Source: Knufia peltigerae (taxonomy: Eukaryota > Ascomycota > Eurotiomycetes > Chaetothyriales > Trichomeriaceae). Taken from it: 64,000 nt of DNA. How positions within the stretch are numbered: the stretch's first letter is position 1; the number at the start of each line of letters is the position of its first letter. This document shows positions 11,413 to 20,670 of the stretch, in pieces. Made by a program: the position numbers and the translations under genes. The DNA is taken from positions 22,082 through 86,081 of the forward strand of contig JAPDRN010000138.1 of assembly GCA_030247855.1 (NCBI GenBank), written 5' to 3'. The notes beneath the pieces are model-generated. The model did no database searches. It worked only from the letters and a program-made list of their open reading frames with translations, and had not been told where the DNA came from.

Positions 11413-12729
11413 ATGAAGCGATTTTCTTCGATGTTTCGACGAGCGAGAGGAAGAAAGCCCTCTCCTCCGAACTCAATGGATCCGAAACCCGCAGCTCCCG
11501 CTCCCGCTCCCGCAGAGACTCCGGCGCCAGCTCCAGCTCCAGGTCCGCCACCAGCACAACAGTTGAATACCCAGGCAACCGGTGCTACTCTCAATATTGC
11601 CTTGCAGAATCAAACTACATCGTCCACGGTATACGCGTACGTGACTGGGACTGCAATCGACAACAACAATGCTCTTTTCCTGCTGTCGTCTGATGGGAAC
11701 ACACCGTACTATCCGACATCTCCTGGAGGGACCGGCTCAGCCCTTGCACAGGACTGCGCCATCGGGCTGGGTGCTCCAGGCAACACGGTAAACGTGACGA
11801 TCCCACACATCGCCGGCGGTCGTATCTGGTTCTCCGTCGGGTCACCATTGACGTTTCTCCTGAACCCAGGCCCGGCGCTGGTCGAACCGTCGGTCACCAA
11901 CCCCTCGGACCCCAACATCAACATCAACTGGGGCTTCGCCGAGTTCACGTTCAACAGTGACCAACTCTACGCGAACATCAGCTACGTCGACTTTGTGGGT
12001 CTCCCGATCGCCCTGACCCTGACCACGGCCAACAGTGGAACCCAACACGTGTCAGGCATGCCGGCCAACGGCCTGGACCAAGTCTGCAGTGGCCTGCTGG
12101 CGCAACACGCGACCGACGGCCAGGGCTGGGACCAGCTGGTCGTCACGACGCAAGACGGGCAGAACCTGCGCGCCCTCTCGCCCAACCAGGGCATGGTGAT
12201 GAAGTCGGACCTCTTCACCGGGTACTACGACGACTACGTGAACCGCGCCTGGGCCAAGTTCTCCGGCCAGCCGATGTCCGTCGACACGCAGGCCTCGTAC
12301 GGCACCGTGTCCGCACAGGTGTCGGACGGCGAGTTGTCGTTTGGCGGCTCCGAATTCTCCCAGCCGTCGACCCGCGACGTCTTCACGTGCTCGACGGGAC
12401 CCTTCGCCACGGGCGCCGACGCCGAGGCGAACGCCATCATCCCCCGGCTCGCCGCGGCCTTCAACCGGTCGACACTCCTGGTCAGCGACGTCTTCCCGGC
12501 GGACCAGAGCTTGTACTACCAGGACCCCGTGACCAATCACTATAGTCGCATCGTGCACGGCGCCAACCTCGACGGTAAAGGGTACGCCTTTCCGTATGAC
12601 GACGTCCAGCCCACCAATGGGAAAGACCAGAGTGGCGAGGTACACGCGGGGGATCCGACGTTGTTCACCGTCACGGTGGGTGGGCAGAATGCTAGCGTCG
12701 ATGTCCCCAAGCATAAGGATGAGCTTTAG
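11413..12729 (+). CDS. GH64 beta-1,3-glucanase-like protein with C-terminal KDEL
   Basis: A single exon encodes 438 residues from the ATG at 11413; an in-frame ATG at 11344 would add 23. After a basic start (MKRFSSMFRRARGRK) and a Pro-Ala repeat (residues 26-47) comes a thaumatin-like/GH64 fold beginning at LNIALQNQTTSSTVYAYVTG. Glu177 (WGFAEFTF) and Asp193 (YVDFVGLP) are 16 residues apart, the same spacing as the catalytic Glu and Asp of the laminaripentaose-producing GH64 enzyme. The expected substrate is beta-1,3-glucan. No hydrophobic signal peptide is visible, yet the protein ends HKDEL, an endoplasmic-reticulum retrieval-type tail, so the two targeting cues conflict. The coding sequence is markedly GC-rich in its second half. 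Confidence 0.88.
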   Translation: MKRFSSMFRRARGRKPSPPNSMDPKPAAPAPAPAETPAPAPAPGPPPAQQLNTQATGATLNIALQNQTTSSTVYAYVTGTAIDNNNALFLLSSDGNTPYYPTSPGGTGSALAQDCAIGLGAPGNTVNVTIPHIAGGRIWFSVGSPLTFLLNPGPALVEPSVTNPSDPNININWGFAEFTFNSDQLYANISYVDFVGLPIALTLTTANSGTQHVSGMPANGLDQVCSGLLAQHATDGQGWDQLVVTTQDGQNLRALSPNQGMVMKSDLFTGYYDDYVNRAWAKFSGQPMSVDTQASYGTVSAQVSDGELSFGGSEFSQPSTRDVFTCSTGPFATGADAEANAIIPRLAAAFNRSTLLVSDVFPADQSLYYQDPVTNHYSRIVHGANLDGKGYAFPYDDVQPTNGKDQSGEVHAGDPTLFTVTVGGQNASVDVPKHKDEL

Positions 12730-13179
12730 TTTCAAGACAACAATCATACACTCATGATGATGACGACGACGACGATGATGCATCGAGATTTGGCTGGAAT
12801 ATGGGAATGAGAATTCCGTAGATGGGTATGTTTGTTTGATTTTTGGTTAGATTAGGTAGTAATGAACTTTGTGATCAAAAGCCATTTGTTTTGGTAACAA
12901 GTAATTCATTTATTTTTTATATGCGTTTAGTTGATTGTTTCTTGTTTTTTTCTTCTCTCGCTAAAAGAATAAAATAAAAACCTTTGACTTAGTTGTTGTT
13001 GTATGAGTTTTTTCTTTTCTTCAAAAGAAAAAAAAAAGAAAAGTCTTTGATCTTTGGTCTTTGGTCTTTGCTCTCGAGTCTGTGGTCTACCTCGCAAAAA
13101 GGGGGTTTCCCATGTTGATAATCCGGTAAGAAGTAAAAAAAAAAAAGAAGATTTGATTGAATCCTTTTGGTTCTTCTTT
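12730..13179. other. Convergent 3' regions with simple sequence
   Basis: This lies between two convergent genes. It contains an ATG/ACG trinucleotide run (about 12754-12780, ATGATGATGACGACGACGACG-like), A-rich stretches near 13025-13040 and 13134-13146, and a TTTGATCTTTGGTCTTTGGTCTTTGC imperfect tandem near 13046-13071. No gene is seen. Confidence 0.5.
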
Positions 13180-14085
13180 TTAGTTCTTTCCACCGTGGAC
13201 AAAGACACGTTCCTCGATGGGACCGAATGACTTTTCCATCGGAGAACCTGCGGGTTTACCAAACACCAACTGAGCCTTGAGGCTCCAAGTTGCAGGTACG
13301 TTCCAGGTCGCCGAGATTTTCTCGTCGATCAAGGGGTTGTAATGTTGTAGGTTTGCACCAAGACCTTCTTGTTCAAGAGCAGTCCAGACTGAGGGAAAGT
13401 TTTGTGTCAGTACGTGAATAAAAGAGAGAGAAGAAGAAGAAGAAGGGGGAAAAAAAAGGAAGTCTCGTCACTTACTGGCAAATTGATGCATGGCGTTGGT
13501 ATGTTCACTCCACTGCGGGAACTTTTCGGCGTAGAGCGGCAACTTTTCCTGTAGACCGGCGACGACCTTTGGTTCCTCGTAGAACAAGACGGTACCGTAA
13601 CCGGCCTGGAAACCCGACAGTCTCTGTTCGGAGGCCGGCCACGCCTCGGCCGGGGCGACGGCCTTGACGGCAGGCTTGACGATGTCACCCCACAACTTCT
13701 TGTGTTCCTCCCCCAAGAGGACGACACACCGGGTCGATTGGGAGTTGAAACTCGACGGGACGTGTAGGACCGCCTGTTGAACGATCTCCTTGATGCGAGA
13801 GTCCGGGATGGTCGACTCACCGGTGAGTTGGTAAATGGTACGGCGGGACTTGATGGAATCCAAAAAGGAGGAAGACATTTTGTCGGTGGTATTTGAAAAG
13901 TGACGGGTTGACCGGACAGAGGAGGATGTCGATGGTGGTGGTGTAGGAAGTATTCGAGAGTGGTGTGAGGATGGACGAAGAGAGGAAAGAGAAGTTGTCA
14001 AGCAGGTATGGGTACGAGGTGGTGGTCCTTGTATTTGTACTCGTAGTCGAACGGCCAGAGAACGGAATGAAGTGGGGGAGATCAT
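13180..14085 (-). CDS. Nitroreductase family protein (Hbn1/Frm2-like)
   Basis: Two exons, 14085-13476 and 13388-13180, join at GCCA|TCTGG (donor GTAAGT, acceptor CCTCAG) and encode 272 residues. An internal ATG at 13878 starts MSSSFLDSIKSRRTIYQLTG, which is where the conserved nitroreductase fold begins and would give 203 residues, close to yeast Hbn1. The region before it is rich in Arg, Ser and Thr with almost no acidic residues, so the long form could be imported into mitochondria. Family features include SRRTIYQL (flavin contact), SFNSQSTRCVVLLG and the C-terminal GANLQHYNPLIDEKI. The family uses FMN and NAD(P)H. Yeast relatives are linked to oxidative or nitrosative stress and lipid signalling, which is known for the family and not shown here. 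Confidence 0.88.
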
Positions 14086-15220
14086 GGTCGGAAGAAGAAG
14101 TAATAGGGTAAAGGTGGTTTTTTTGGATGTACGAGTTAGTATTGCAATATTTTCCAGAAGAATCTATTTGTACAAAGTGGTACGGAGTATTGACGACCAA
14201 ACAAGAGAAAGGAAAAAAATAAAAGAGGGACCACAATTGTGACAAGGTCGAAAAGTGATATCAGTTTGTTGGTCGAATGTTCGGCAATTGGGGACAAACA
14301 AAAGACTTGATCACGAATGAGGACAGACAATCTTTAATGGGGGAAAAAACTAGGTACGTAGACCGAATAGACCGGTATGCTTGAGAGGGGGGAAAGCTTT
14401 CAAATCATTACGAGCACCGATACCTGAGGTATTACCCGTTACCTTACGCAGGGACCTACTGCAAAAAGGGTTCTGTTGTGTACAGTAAGTCTTACGGTCT
14501 AATGGACCAATATCATTTTTCCGGAGGGGATTACGAGTTCCATGCCTACGAGTAAGTACTCCGTAATAATGTTGATATCAAATGTTTGTAAGAAAGCAAC
14601 GGCAATGATTCCGCAAGGCTTGATAATAATCACGTAAGCGGAAGAGAGACGAAACCAACAACAACCGCCCCGTCTCACCGTCTCACCGTCTCACGTGATT
14701 ACATTCCGGAATCTTAGACAAAAATTCCAACAAATTCCGTACTCCGAACTCCGAGAATCTCCTCCCATGCTTTGTCGTGGGAACGTTGCGACGCCCAGAC
14801 GAGACATACGGAGAGAAGAGAGAGAACTAGTTTCTGTCCGTTTCGTTCCAAGAGAAAGAAAGAAACAGGTACAGTAACAAGTGTTTATATCCTAAACGTA
14901 CTCTACCGGAGTACGGCAGGACCTTGTACTGAAGAGCCTACCTGGGTACGGCGCGCACCTAGGTAACCCCTCGACGAGAAAGAAAAAGGTATCCACGAGA
15001 CCAAAACCACATACAAGGTGCTCCGTACCTCATCAGGGAAAACGGTAGGTATTCCACACTCGTACGTACTCCAGCTACCAAGGACAGATCAATTATCCAA
15101 ATCTCGACCACCTTTTAAAGATTCAACATCCGAACTGACAACCCCCTCTACATGAAGTATATCTCCAAAATACCTAGATATAGGGTAACCATCCAATCCC
15201 GTGCCGTCAAAGTCGACCCT
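14086..15220. other. Intergenic, contains TACGGAGTA motifs
   Basis: This 1.1-kb spacer lies between the start of the nitroreductase gene and the stop of the next minus-strand gene. It has exact TACGGAGTA copies at 14181-14189 and, in reverse, at 14557-14565, and several one-off variants (for example near 14736 and 15015). No gene is seen. Confidence 0.5.
14671..14694. repeat. Tandem CGTCTCAC, three copies
   Basis: Three perfect head-to-tail copies of the 8-mer CGTCTCAC lie in the spacer about 600 bases upstream of the nitroreductase start. The function is unknown. It could be a regulatory array or simple slippage. Confidence 0.85.
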
Positions 15221-16915
15221 TTAATCATCATAATCAAAAGTGACTTTGAACATGTTGAAGTAACTGTTGGGACCCATGGAGAAATACCACGACTTGTCAC
15301 TTCCGTCGCCGTCGGGGGAGTACTCGGTGTGGATCATCTGTCCATAACTCCCCCCCGCTATACCACCGTTCATCAACAGGTACTGTTCACTCCACGGGCC
15401 CCAGGGGGTGTCGGAGGTGTAAATGTAGACGGCCACCAGCCACTGACCGCACAGGATCATGTACTTGTTGAGGTAATTGTTGAACACGACCGAACCGTAC
15501 ACGCCGCACGCGAAATGTCCTTGACGGCTGGCCGTCGTCATGCCCACCGCTTGGGTGTCTTTGGAGGGGATCCCGGGGACCCATGTGTCGTTGGTGCCGA
15601 ATTGAAGAAACTCGTAATTGTCGGCGTCGAACACGTCGTCCGAAGCGGCTACCCGACCGACGATGGTGTTGGAGGGACCACCTTCCGAATATATATAAAC
15701 ATAGTCACCGTCACGGAGGATGGCCAAAAGTCCCAGCTGGATGGCGTCGGGCCCCGTGAGTAAGGGTCCGACCCGAGTCGCAATGGGTCGGTCGTCACCG
15801 AGGGTCACAGAAGCCACGGCGTTGCCCCGATTTTCGAAGCTGCCGTCGGGGCCGTTGCGCCAGATTTCAAACGCATACGCAACCCCATGGGTCTCGTTGA
15901 TGGCGACGACGTTGGAAGTGTCCATGCCCCAGATCTTGAAGGGTGGTTGGATCCCTTCGTCCCCCGACCACGGTCGGACGAATTCATTGTCAGAGACCGA
16001 GTTGATGCCCGTGGTGTTGACCGTCATCACGTCGTCCGTGCCGTAGAAGGCCGGACCCATGGAGAACCCACAAGGTTGCGCACCACCTTTGCAGAACATG
16101 TCACCGCAGTTCCAGATGACCTTGTCACCAATCTTGCCGGTTCGACACTTGTCGCCGATGAGATGGTTTTCTCCTAGCTTGCCGGTAAATTGAAGCTGAC
16201 CGACGAGTTCGACGTTCCACTTTGTCCCTTGGTCCACCTTGAACTGTGCATAGGGAGGCAGGGATCCTGACGGCAAAGGACCTCTTATCGACGTAGTCGA
16301 TGATGCGCTCTGGGATGCACCGTAGGACTGCTGAGTGTTACTGGATGAAGTCGATGAGCTGGATGATGAACTGGATGGCATCAGAATGCCCACTGATGGT
16401 GTCGACATCGACACTATGGAAGCAGGGGAAGCGGTTGATGTGAATGAGAGAGTAAGACTGGAGGTGGACGTCGACATCGATGAGGTAAGACTGGATGATG
16501 TAGAGACTGCGTCTACACCGGTTGAGGACGACGATGTCGACGGTTCGGAACTAGTTGTGGAGGGTAGCGTGAAGGGATTTTGGTTGTTGGAAGTAGTTGA
16601 TGCCACGGCAGCTGATGTAGAAGAACTGGCATTGTCCGTCGTCGACGATGCACTAGTCGAAACATCGGTCGAAGTGGATGTCGCATCAACAGCCGCAGCA
16701 CTGGTGGTGGTGGTGGTGGAATGGAATTGTTGTTCGCTCGGAACGGTCGTCCAAGTGAAATCGTCCAACAAGCATCGTATATCTTGCTCACAGACCTGAT
16801 AGCAAAGATCCGGCACCCCGTTTCCGTCGAAATCGTAATAGCGCTTAATGAGTGGCGTTCCCCAGGCACCTGTGCTCAGACACACCGCCACGAGTAAAAC
16901 TGTAGAAATATACAT
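15221..16915 (-). CDS. Secreted Ser/Thr-rich protein with DUF4185-like beta-propeller
   Basis: A single exon encodes 564 residues. It begins with a signal peptide (MYISTVLLVAVCLSTGAWG), followed by a short Cys-containing segment (YYDFDGNGVPDLCYQVCEQD), then about 150 residues of Ser/Thr-rich linker likely to be O-mannosylated. From about residue 225 a folded domain starts (GTKWNVELVGQLQFTGKLGE), with repeated blade-like elements such as GDYVYIYSEGG, NNYLNKYMILCGQW and VAVYIYTSDTPWGPWSEQ. I assign this to the DUF4185-like, five-bladed glycosidase-type propellers from pattern memory. Some bacterial members cleave D-arabinan. The protein is presumably secreted or wall-associated. No GPI signal is seen at the C-terminus (VTFDYDD). 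Confidence 0.75.
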   Translation of the reverse strand: MYISTVLLVAVCLSTGAWGTPLIKRYYDFDGNGVPDLCYQVCEQDIRCLLDDFTWTTVPSEQQFHSTTTTTSAAAVDATSTSTDVSTSASSTTDNASSSTSAAVASTTSNNQNPFTLPSTTSSEPSTSSSSTGVDAVSTSSSLTSSMSTSTSSLTLSFTSTASPASIVSMSTPSVGILMPSSSSSSSSTSSSNTQQSYGASQSASSTTSIRGPLPSGSLPPYAQFKVDQGTKWNVELVGQLQFTGKLGENHLIGDKCRTGKIGDKVIWNCGDMFCKGGAQPCGFSMGPAFYGTDDVMTVNTTGINSVSDNEFVRPWSGDEGIQPPFKIWGMDTSNVVAINETHGVAYAFEIWRNGPDGSFENRGNAVASVTLGDDRPIATRVGPLLTGPDAIQLGLLAILRDGDYVYIYSEGGPSNTIVGRVAASDDVFDADNYEFLQFGTNDTWVPGIPSKDTQAVGMTTASRQGHFACGVYGSVVFNNYLNKYMILCGQWLVAVYIYTSDTPWGPWSEQYLLMNGGIAGGSYGQMIHTEYSPDGDGSDKSWYFSMGPNSYFNMFKVTFDYDD

Positions 16916-18720
16916 ACTGCCAGAGTTTTGTCAAGAAGGAATGGACGGGTGAGGGACTGGCCTCTACCCAAAGGGAAAAGAATGAGCGAAGGTTGAAAAC
17001 AAAAGAGCGATAGGGTTGACAGCAAAGCAATTCGTCGGCCATCTCGGTCGATGAACTCATCGTCATGGTTATATATGTATATGGACAACAGCTCGCCCAG
17101 CTAATTCTTCACATGCCCATTGACAAGGGGTGATACGTGGCGCTCTGATAGGGCCCAGCGAGATATACAATCGGACTAAACACACGCGCAAAATGTCAGT
17201 TCTGGGGGAACGATGCCTGTTCCAGTGGAAACTCCCAATAAGGGGTTCCGAAACTGACGCATGCCACCAAATCAACCGTTAGAAAAGGCCCTCGATGGTA
17301 CGGGCTACCATGCTTGTGAGGTAAGTGATCGGCCAAGATTAATCCAGGCGCGGTGCATGTCCCATTTCAGCAAGCCACATGTTTCCAATGGACGGCCACA
17401 CAGGTAAGCCGTGCCATGACCAGGGCATATCAAGATTGCAGGATTGGGGACTTTTTCCTAGGACGAAAAACAAAGGACAAGTAGGGGAATCCCCGTTTTG
17501 CGGGACCCATTCCCTCTAAGGGGCCTGGCTGGCTATACCGTGGAAAGGCTGGCTGACTGCTGCCAGAGATGGGTTGAAGGTCACTGGCTCTCCGGTCTCC
17601 GGTTTGAAGGCTCCGGGTGTCCCTTACTGTAATAGAGAAAGTGCAGATGGGAGCCAGACCTAGGCCCTAGACTGTGATGGAGAATTAATGATGAAAGAGA
17701 GGGTCCTTCAGATTGCCGAGGAAGAGCTAATTGTACTGTATGTACAGTAGTGTTTAGTACTCTCCCTCTCCCTGTGTCCTCCCGGTCCGGGGCAAGTTGG
17801 TGCATACCTAGACCTATTAGATTAGGTGGGCGTAAAGCACCAAAAGGGCGGGAAAAATAAACATTATAAGCCGTGTCCAGGCGAGTTCGGCTTTGTTTCA
17901 GCAGGGGTACGTTCGAAACACGATATGCCGCCCTGGGAGATTTCGAGATAAAGATGGTCCTTTCATCTTGATCGAATCTCTTCGTACTCTGTATGAGTAC
18001 TGAGCATCTTCTTATCTGATCTTCGCGAGGGGCCAAGGATGATGCAAAGAAGAAAATGAGATAAACTCCGTTGACGTTGATACCACGTGTTGTCATTTGC
18101 CTCATGAACTCGAACTCTGGAGCTGTCACCGGCTGTCACTCATTTTCTTCACGCGTATCGCGTCTTTTTCACGGAGCACAGGTCACCCTTTCTGTCATTC
18201 TGTTCGAGTCCTGGCAGCTTTTGAAATGCAGGAACCCGGTCCCTCTCTCGTCTGGTTCGAAATGGGTGGGGGGACACAAGAGTTCAAAGCTTCTTGTGTC
18301 GTCCAACTTTTACTGTATGACCACATCGTCGACCTCATTCTAAATGCAGGGTTAGATCACATCATCCTATCTCAAAATTGTCCTTTCCGGGGGGAGAAAA
18401 TCCGAGAGGTTGACTTTCTCTTTCTCTACTTTCTCAATGAAATGTTGCTGCTGACATCGCTGCCCACATCAAGTTTTATGCACCTATCAAACACACTCCC
18501 CAAGGCCAATTCCATCATGTATCCTTTTCGATAGGTAAGTCAATAAATGATAACTAAACAGCAAACCAAAAAAAAGATACATGCATGGCATGGATTTTGC
18601 TATTGCACTGCCGAAGTGTCTCCGAAGATGCACTTCGTTATGATTTGAGCCACGTAGTTCGACATCAGGCTACTGTTGTGTTGCTTGCAATCTCATCCGT
18701 CCTTCTTCATCGTCCCAACG
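16916..18720. other. Large divergent spacer, no gene seen
   Basis: About 1.8 kb separates the divergently transcribed propeller gene and the HET gene. A minus-strand open frame (17581-18129) has no recognisable content. The stretch GTACTGTATGTACAGTAGTG near 17735-17754 is a partial palindrome around TGTACAG. No RNA gene is seen. Confidence 0.45.
17069..17083 (-). promoter_or_regulatory. TATA-like element of the propeller gene
   Basis: On the minus strand the sequence reads CATATACATATATAAC about 155 bases before the start codon at 16915. The spacing fits a fungal TATA element with a leader of about 100 bases. No experimental support is available. Confidence 0.4.
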
Positions 18721-20391
18721 ATGAGGCTCATCAATACCCATACGTGGGCATTGGAAGAATTCTACGCTCGCGTCCCACGATATGCCATACTCTCGCACAC
18801 GTGGGGCGAAGGTGAGGTTTCCTTCCGAGACATGCGTTCGCCGGAGAGACAACGCATGAAGGGATTCGCCAAAATCCTCCAGACCTGCAAACTGGCGAGA
18901 GCCGACAAGATCGACTACGCCTGGGTCGACACCTGTTGCATCGACAAATCTTCGAGTGCGGAGCTGACCGAGGCCATCAATTCCATGTTCCAATGGTACA
19001 TGCACGCCGCCAAGTGTTACGTCTTCATGGAGGACCTCCAGAGACTGGACGAAAACGCCATCCTGCCCCAGTGCCGGTGGTTCACCCGGGGTTGGACCTT
19101 GCAGGAGCTGCTCGCCCCGAAGGTGCTCGAGATCTTCAACATGCACTGGGAATTCGTGGGCACCAAGGCCGACTACGCTCGTGCCATATCCGTGGCCACC
19201 GAGATCCCCGAGGCCGTCATCGTCGGTGAAGCGGCCTTGGGCAACTGTTCCGTCGCGGCGAAGATGTCCTGGGCCGCCCGTCGCGAGACCACCCGCGTCG
19301 AAGACATGGCCTACTGCCTCTTGGGCATCTTCGACGTGAACATGCCCATGCTGTACGGCGAGGGCTGGAAAGCTTTTCGGCGACTGCAAGAGGAAGTCAT
19401 CAAACGTTCCAACGACCTGACCATTTTCGCCTGGAGTTCGTCGGCGGGACAGGAACAGAGTTCCCTCCCGCTGCTCGCGGAGTCCCCCGCCGCCTTCGCC
19501 GGCAGTTCCTCCATCTGCCCCTTCTCCGACGACTTTGAGGACTTTTCCGTGACCAACAAGGGACTCTTGATCTCGGGCGACGCCCCCTTGAGGGTCGTGG
19601 CGCCCGTGGCGGGGGGCCCCGAGCGGTCGACGGAGCGTTACGTCCTGCACCTGGGTTCCGACGAGGCCACGGGCGCCGACGGGGGGGTCTACCTGAGGAA
19701 GATCGGCCCCAAGATCTACTGTCGCGACGGCGGTTCCCCCCTGGCGGGTTTCGGCCGGAACAAGTACGTCGTACGCCACCTCCTCGACGCGACCGACTAC
19801 TACATCCTGATCGACCCTCTCACGGCCACCACCATTTCACGCCTCACCTTCCGGTCGCGGGCCATCCACGTCCCCACGACGGGCATGTTCCGACTGACCG
19901 TCCAGGCCCCGGAGCTCCTGTGGGACCGCACCGACCGTGTCTTTTTGCGGCCGAAGGCGTACAAGGGCACCCACACGCGGTCGGTCTTGTTTTTGGGCTT
20001 CAAGGGGAACTTGTCGGTGGGGAGGGCCGTCCGGTTCTACGTGTTTTGCGACTACCGTGGCGCCTCGCCGTCGTGCAAGATGTTGCTGAGGGACGAGGAT
20101 GATTCTCACCCTTCAAACTCTTCTTCTCCCTCTTCGCACGTGCCGTTTGCGGACAAGTACCGAATGGAAACAGCACATTGGACCGACATCGCCACACAAA
20201 TTCCCGAACTGGAAAGGGCGGGGAGTAGCATCGACGTCAAGGTTGGGAGTCAAGTGTATAGGATCGCCTCGTCCTTCAGGAAAGGTGTCGTCGAGAGTCT
20301 GTCCAAAGAAGTGGAATTGTTTATTCTCGAGTTCAACGTGGAAAGAAGACCGTACAATTCAAAGATTGATGTACGTGTAAAGTCATTATGA
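18721..20391 (+). CDS. HET-domain protein (heterokaryon incompatibility type)
   Basis: A single exon with ATG at 18721 encodes 556 residues. It begins MRLINTHTWALEEF and continues with the HET-domain blocks YAILSHTWGEGEVSF, KIDYAWVDTCCIDKSSSAEL, EAINSMFQWYMHAAKCYVFM and RWFTRGWTLQELLAP. The following RVEDMAYCLLGIFDVNMPMLYGE motif is typical of the HET-E/HET-D-like fungal group. The rest (about residues 240-556) shows no WD40, ankyrin or NACHT segment, so this is a stand-alone HET protein. HET domains trigger cell death or non-self responses in fungi; the partner here is unknown. The gene is strikingly GC-rich between 18.8 and 20.1 kb, unlike its AT-rich neighbour downstream. An in-frame Met at 18676 would be upstream of the conserved start. 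Confidence 0.92.
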   Translation: MRLINTHTWALEEFYARVPRYAILSHTWGEGEVSFRDMRSPERQRMKGFAKILQTCKLARADKIDYAWVDTCCIDKSSSAELTEAINSMFQWYMHAAKCYVFMEDLQRLDENAILPQCRWFTRGWTLQELLAPKVLEIFNMHWEFVGTKADYARAISVATEIPEAVIVGEAALGNCSVAAKMSWAARRETTRVEDMAYCLLGIFDVNMPMLYGEGWKAFRRLQEEVIKRSNDLTIFAWSSSAGQEQSSLPLLAESPAAFAGSSSICPFSDDFEDFSVTNKGLLISGDAPLRVVAPVAGGPERSTERYVLHLGSDEATGADGGVYLRKIGPKIYCRDGGSPLAGFGRNKYVVRHLLDATDYYILIDPLTATTISRLTFRSRAIHVPTTGMFRLTVQAPELLWDRTDRVFLRPKAYKGTHTRSVLFLGFKGNLSVGRAVRFYVFCDYRGASPSCKMLLRDEDDSHPSNSSSPSSHVPFADKYRMETAHWTDIATQIPELERAGSSIDVKVGSQVYRIASSFRKGVVESLSKEVELFILEFNVERRPYNSKIDVRVKSL

Positions 20392-20670
20392 GATGAATAG
20401 TATATACATACCCAAGGTTAAAAAAGTAATGAACCAGACTATAAGTAGTTTCAAAGATGAAGTACTTGGTAATTGATTTATTCGTTAATCTCTCGAGTTG
20501 AAGATCAAGGAGTAAGCACCCGAGGTGGGCTTAAGAAAAATATACCTAGATATTCTACGGAGCATGGGGAAAGATAAAAAAAAATAATCTCCAACTCAAA
20601 ACATTTGCATAGTAAATATTAACATCCTCAGCCTTGTCTTTACTACAACAGCTTCCTACGGGATAATCAA

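Noticed and set aside
12052..12783. 243-codon frame antisense to the GH64 gene
   Set aside because: It lies opposite a clear GH64 catalytic domain and is a compositional shadow.
18670..19779. 369-codon open frame antisense to the first HET gene
   Set aside because: It mirrors the very GC-rich HET coding sequence, is Gly/Val/His-rich and has no motif. Long antisense frames are expected in GC-rich genes.
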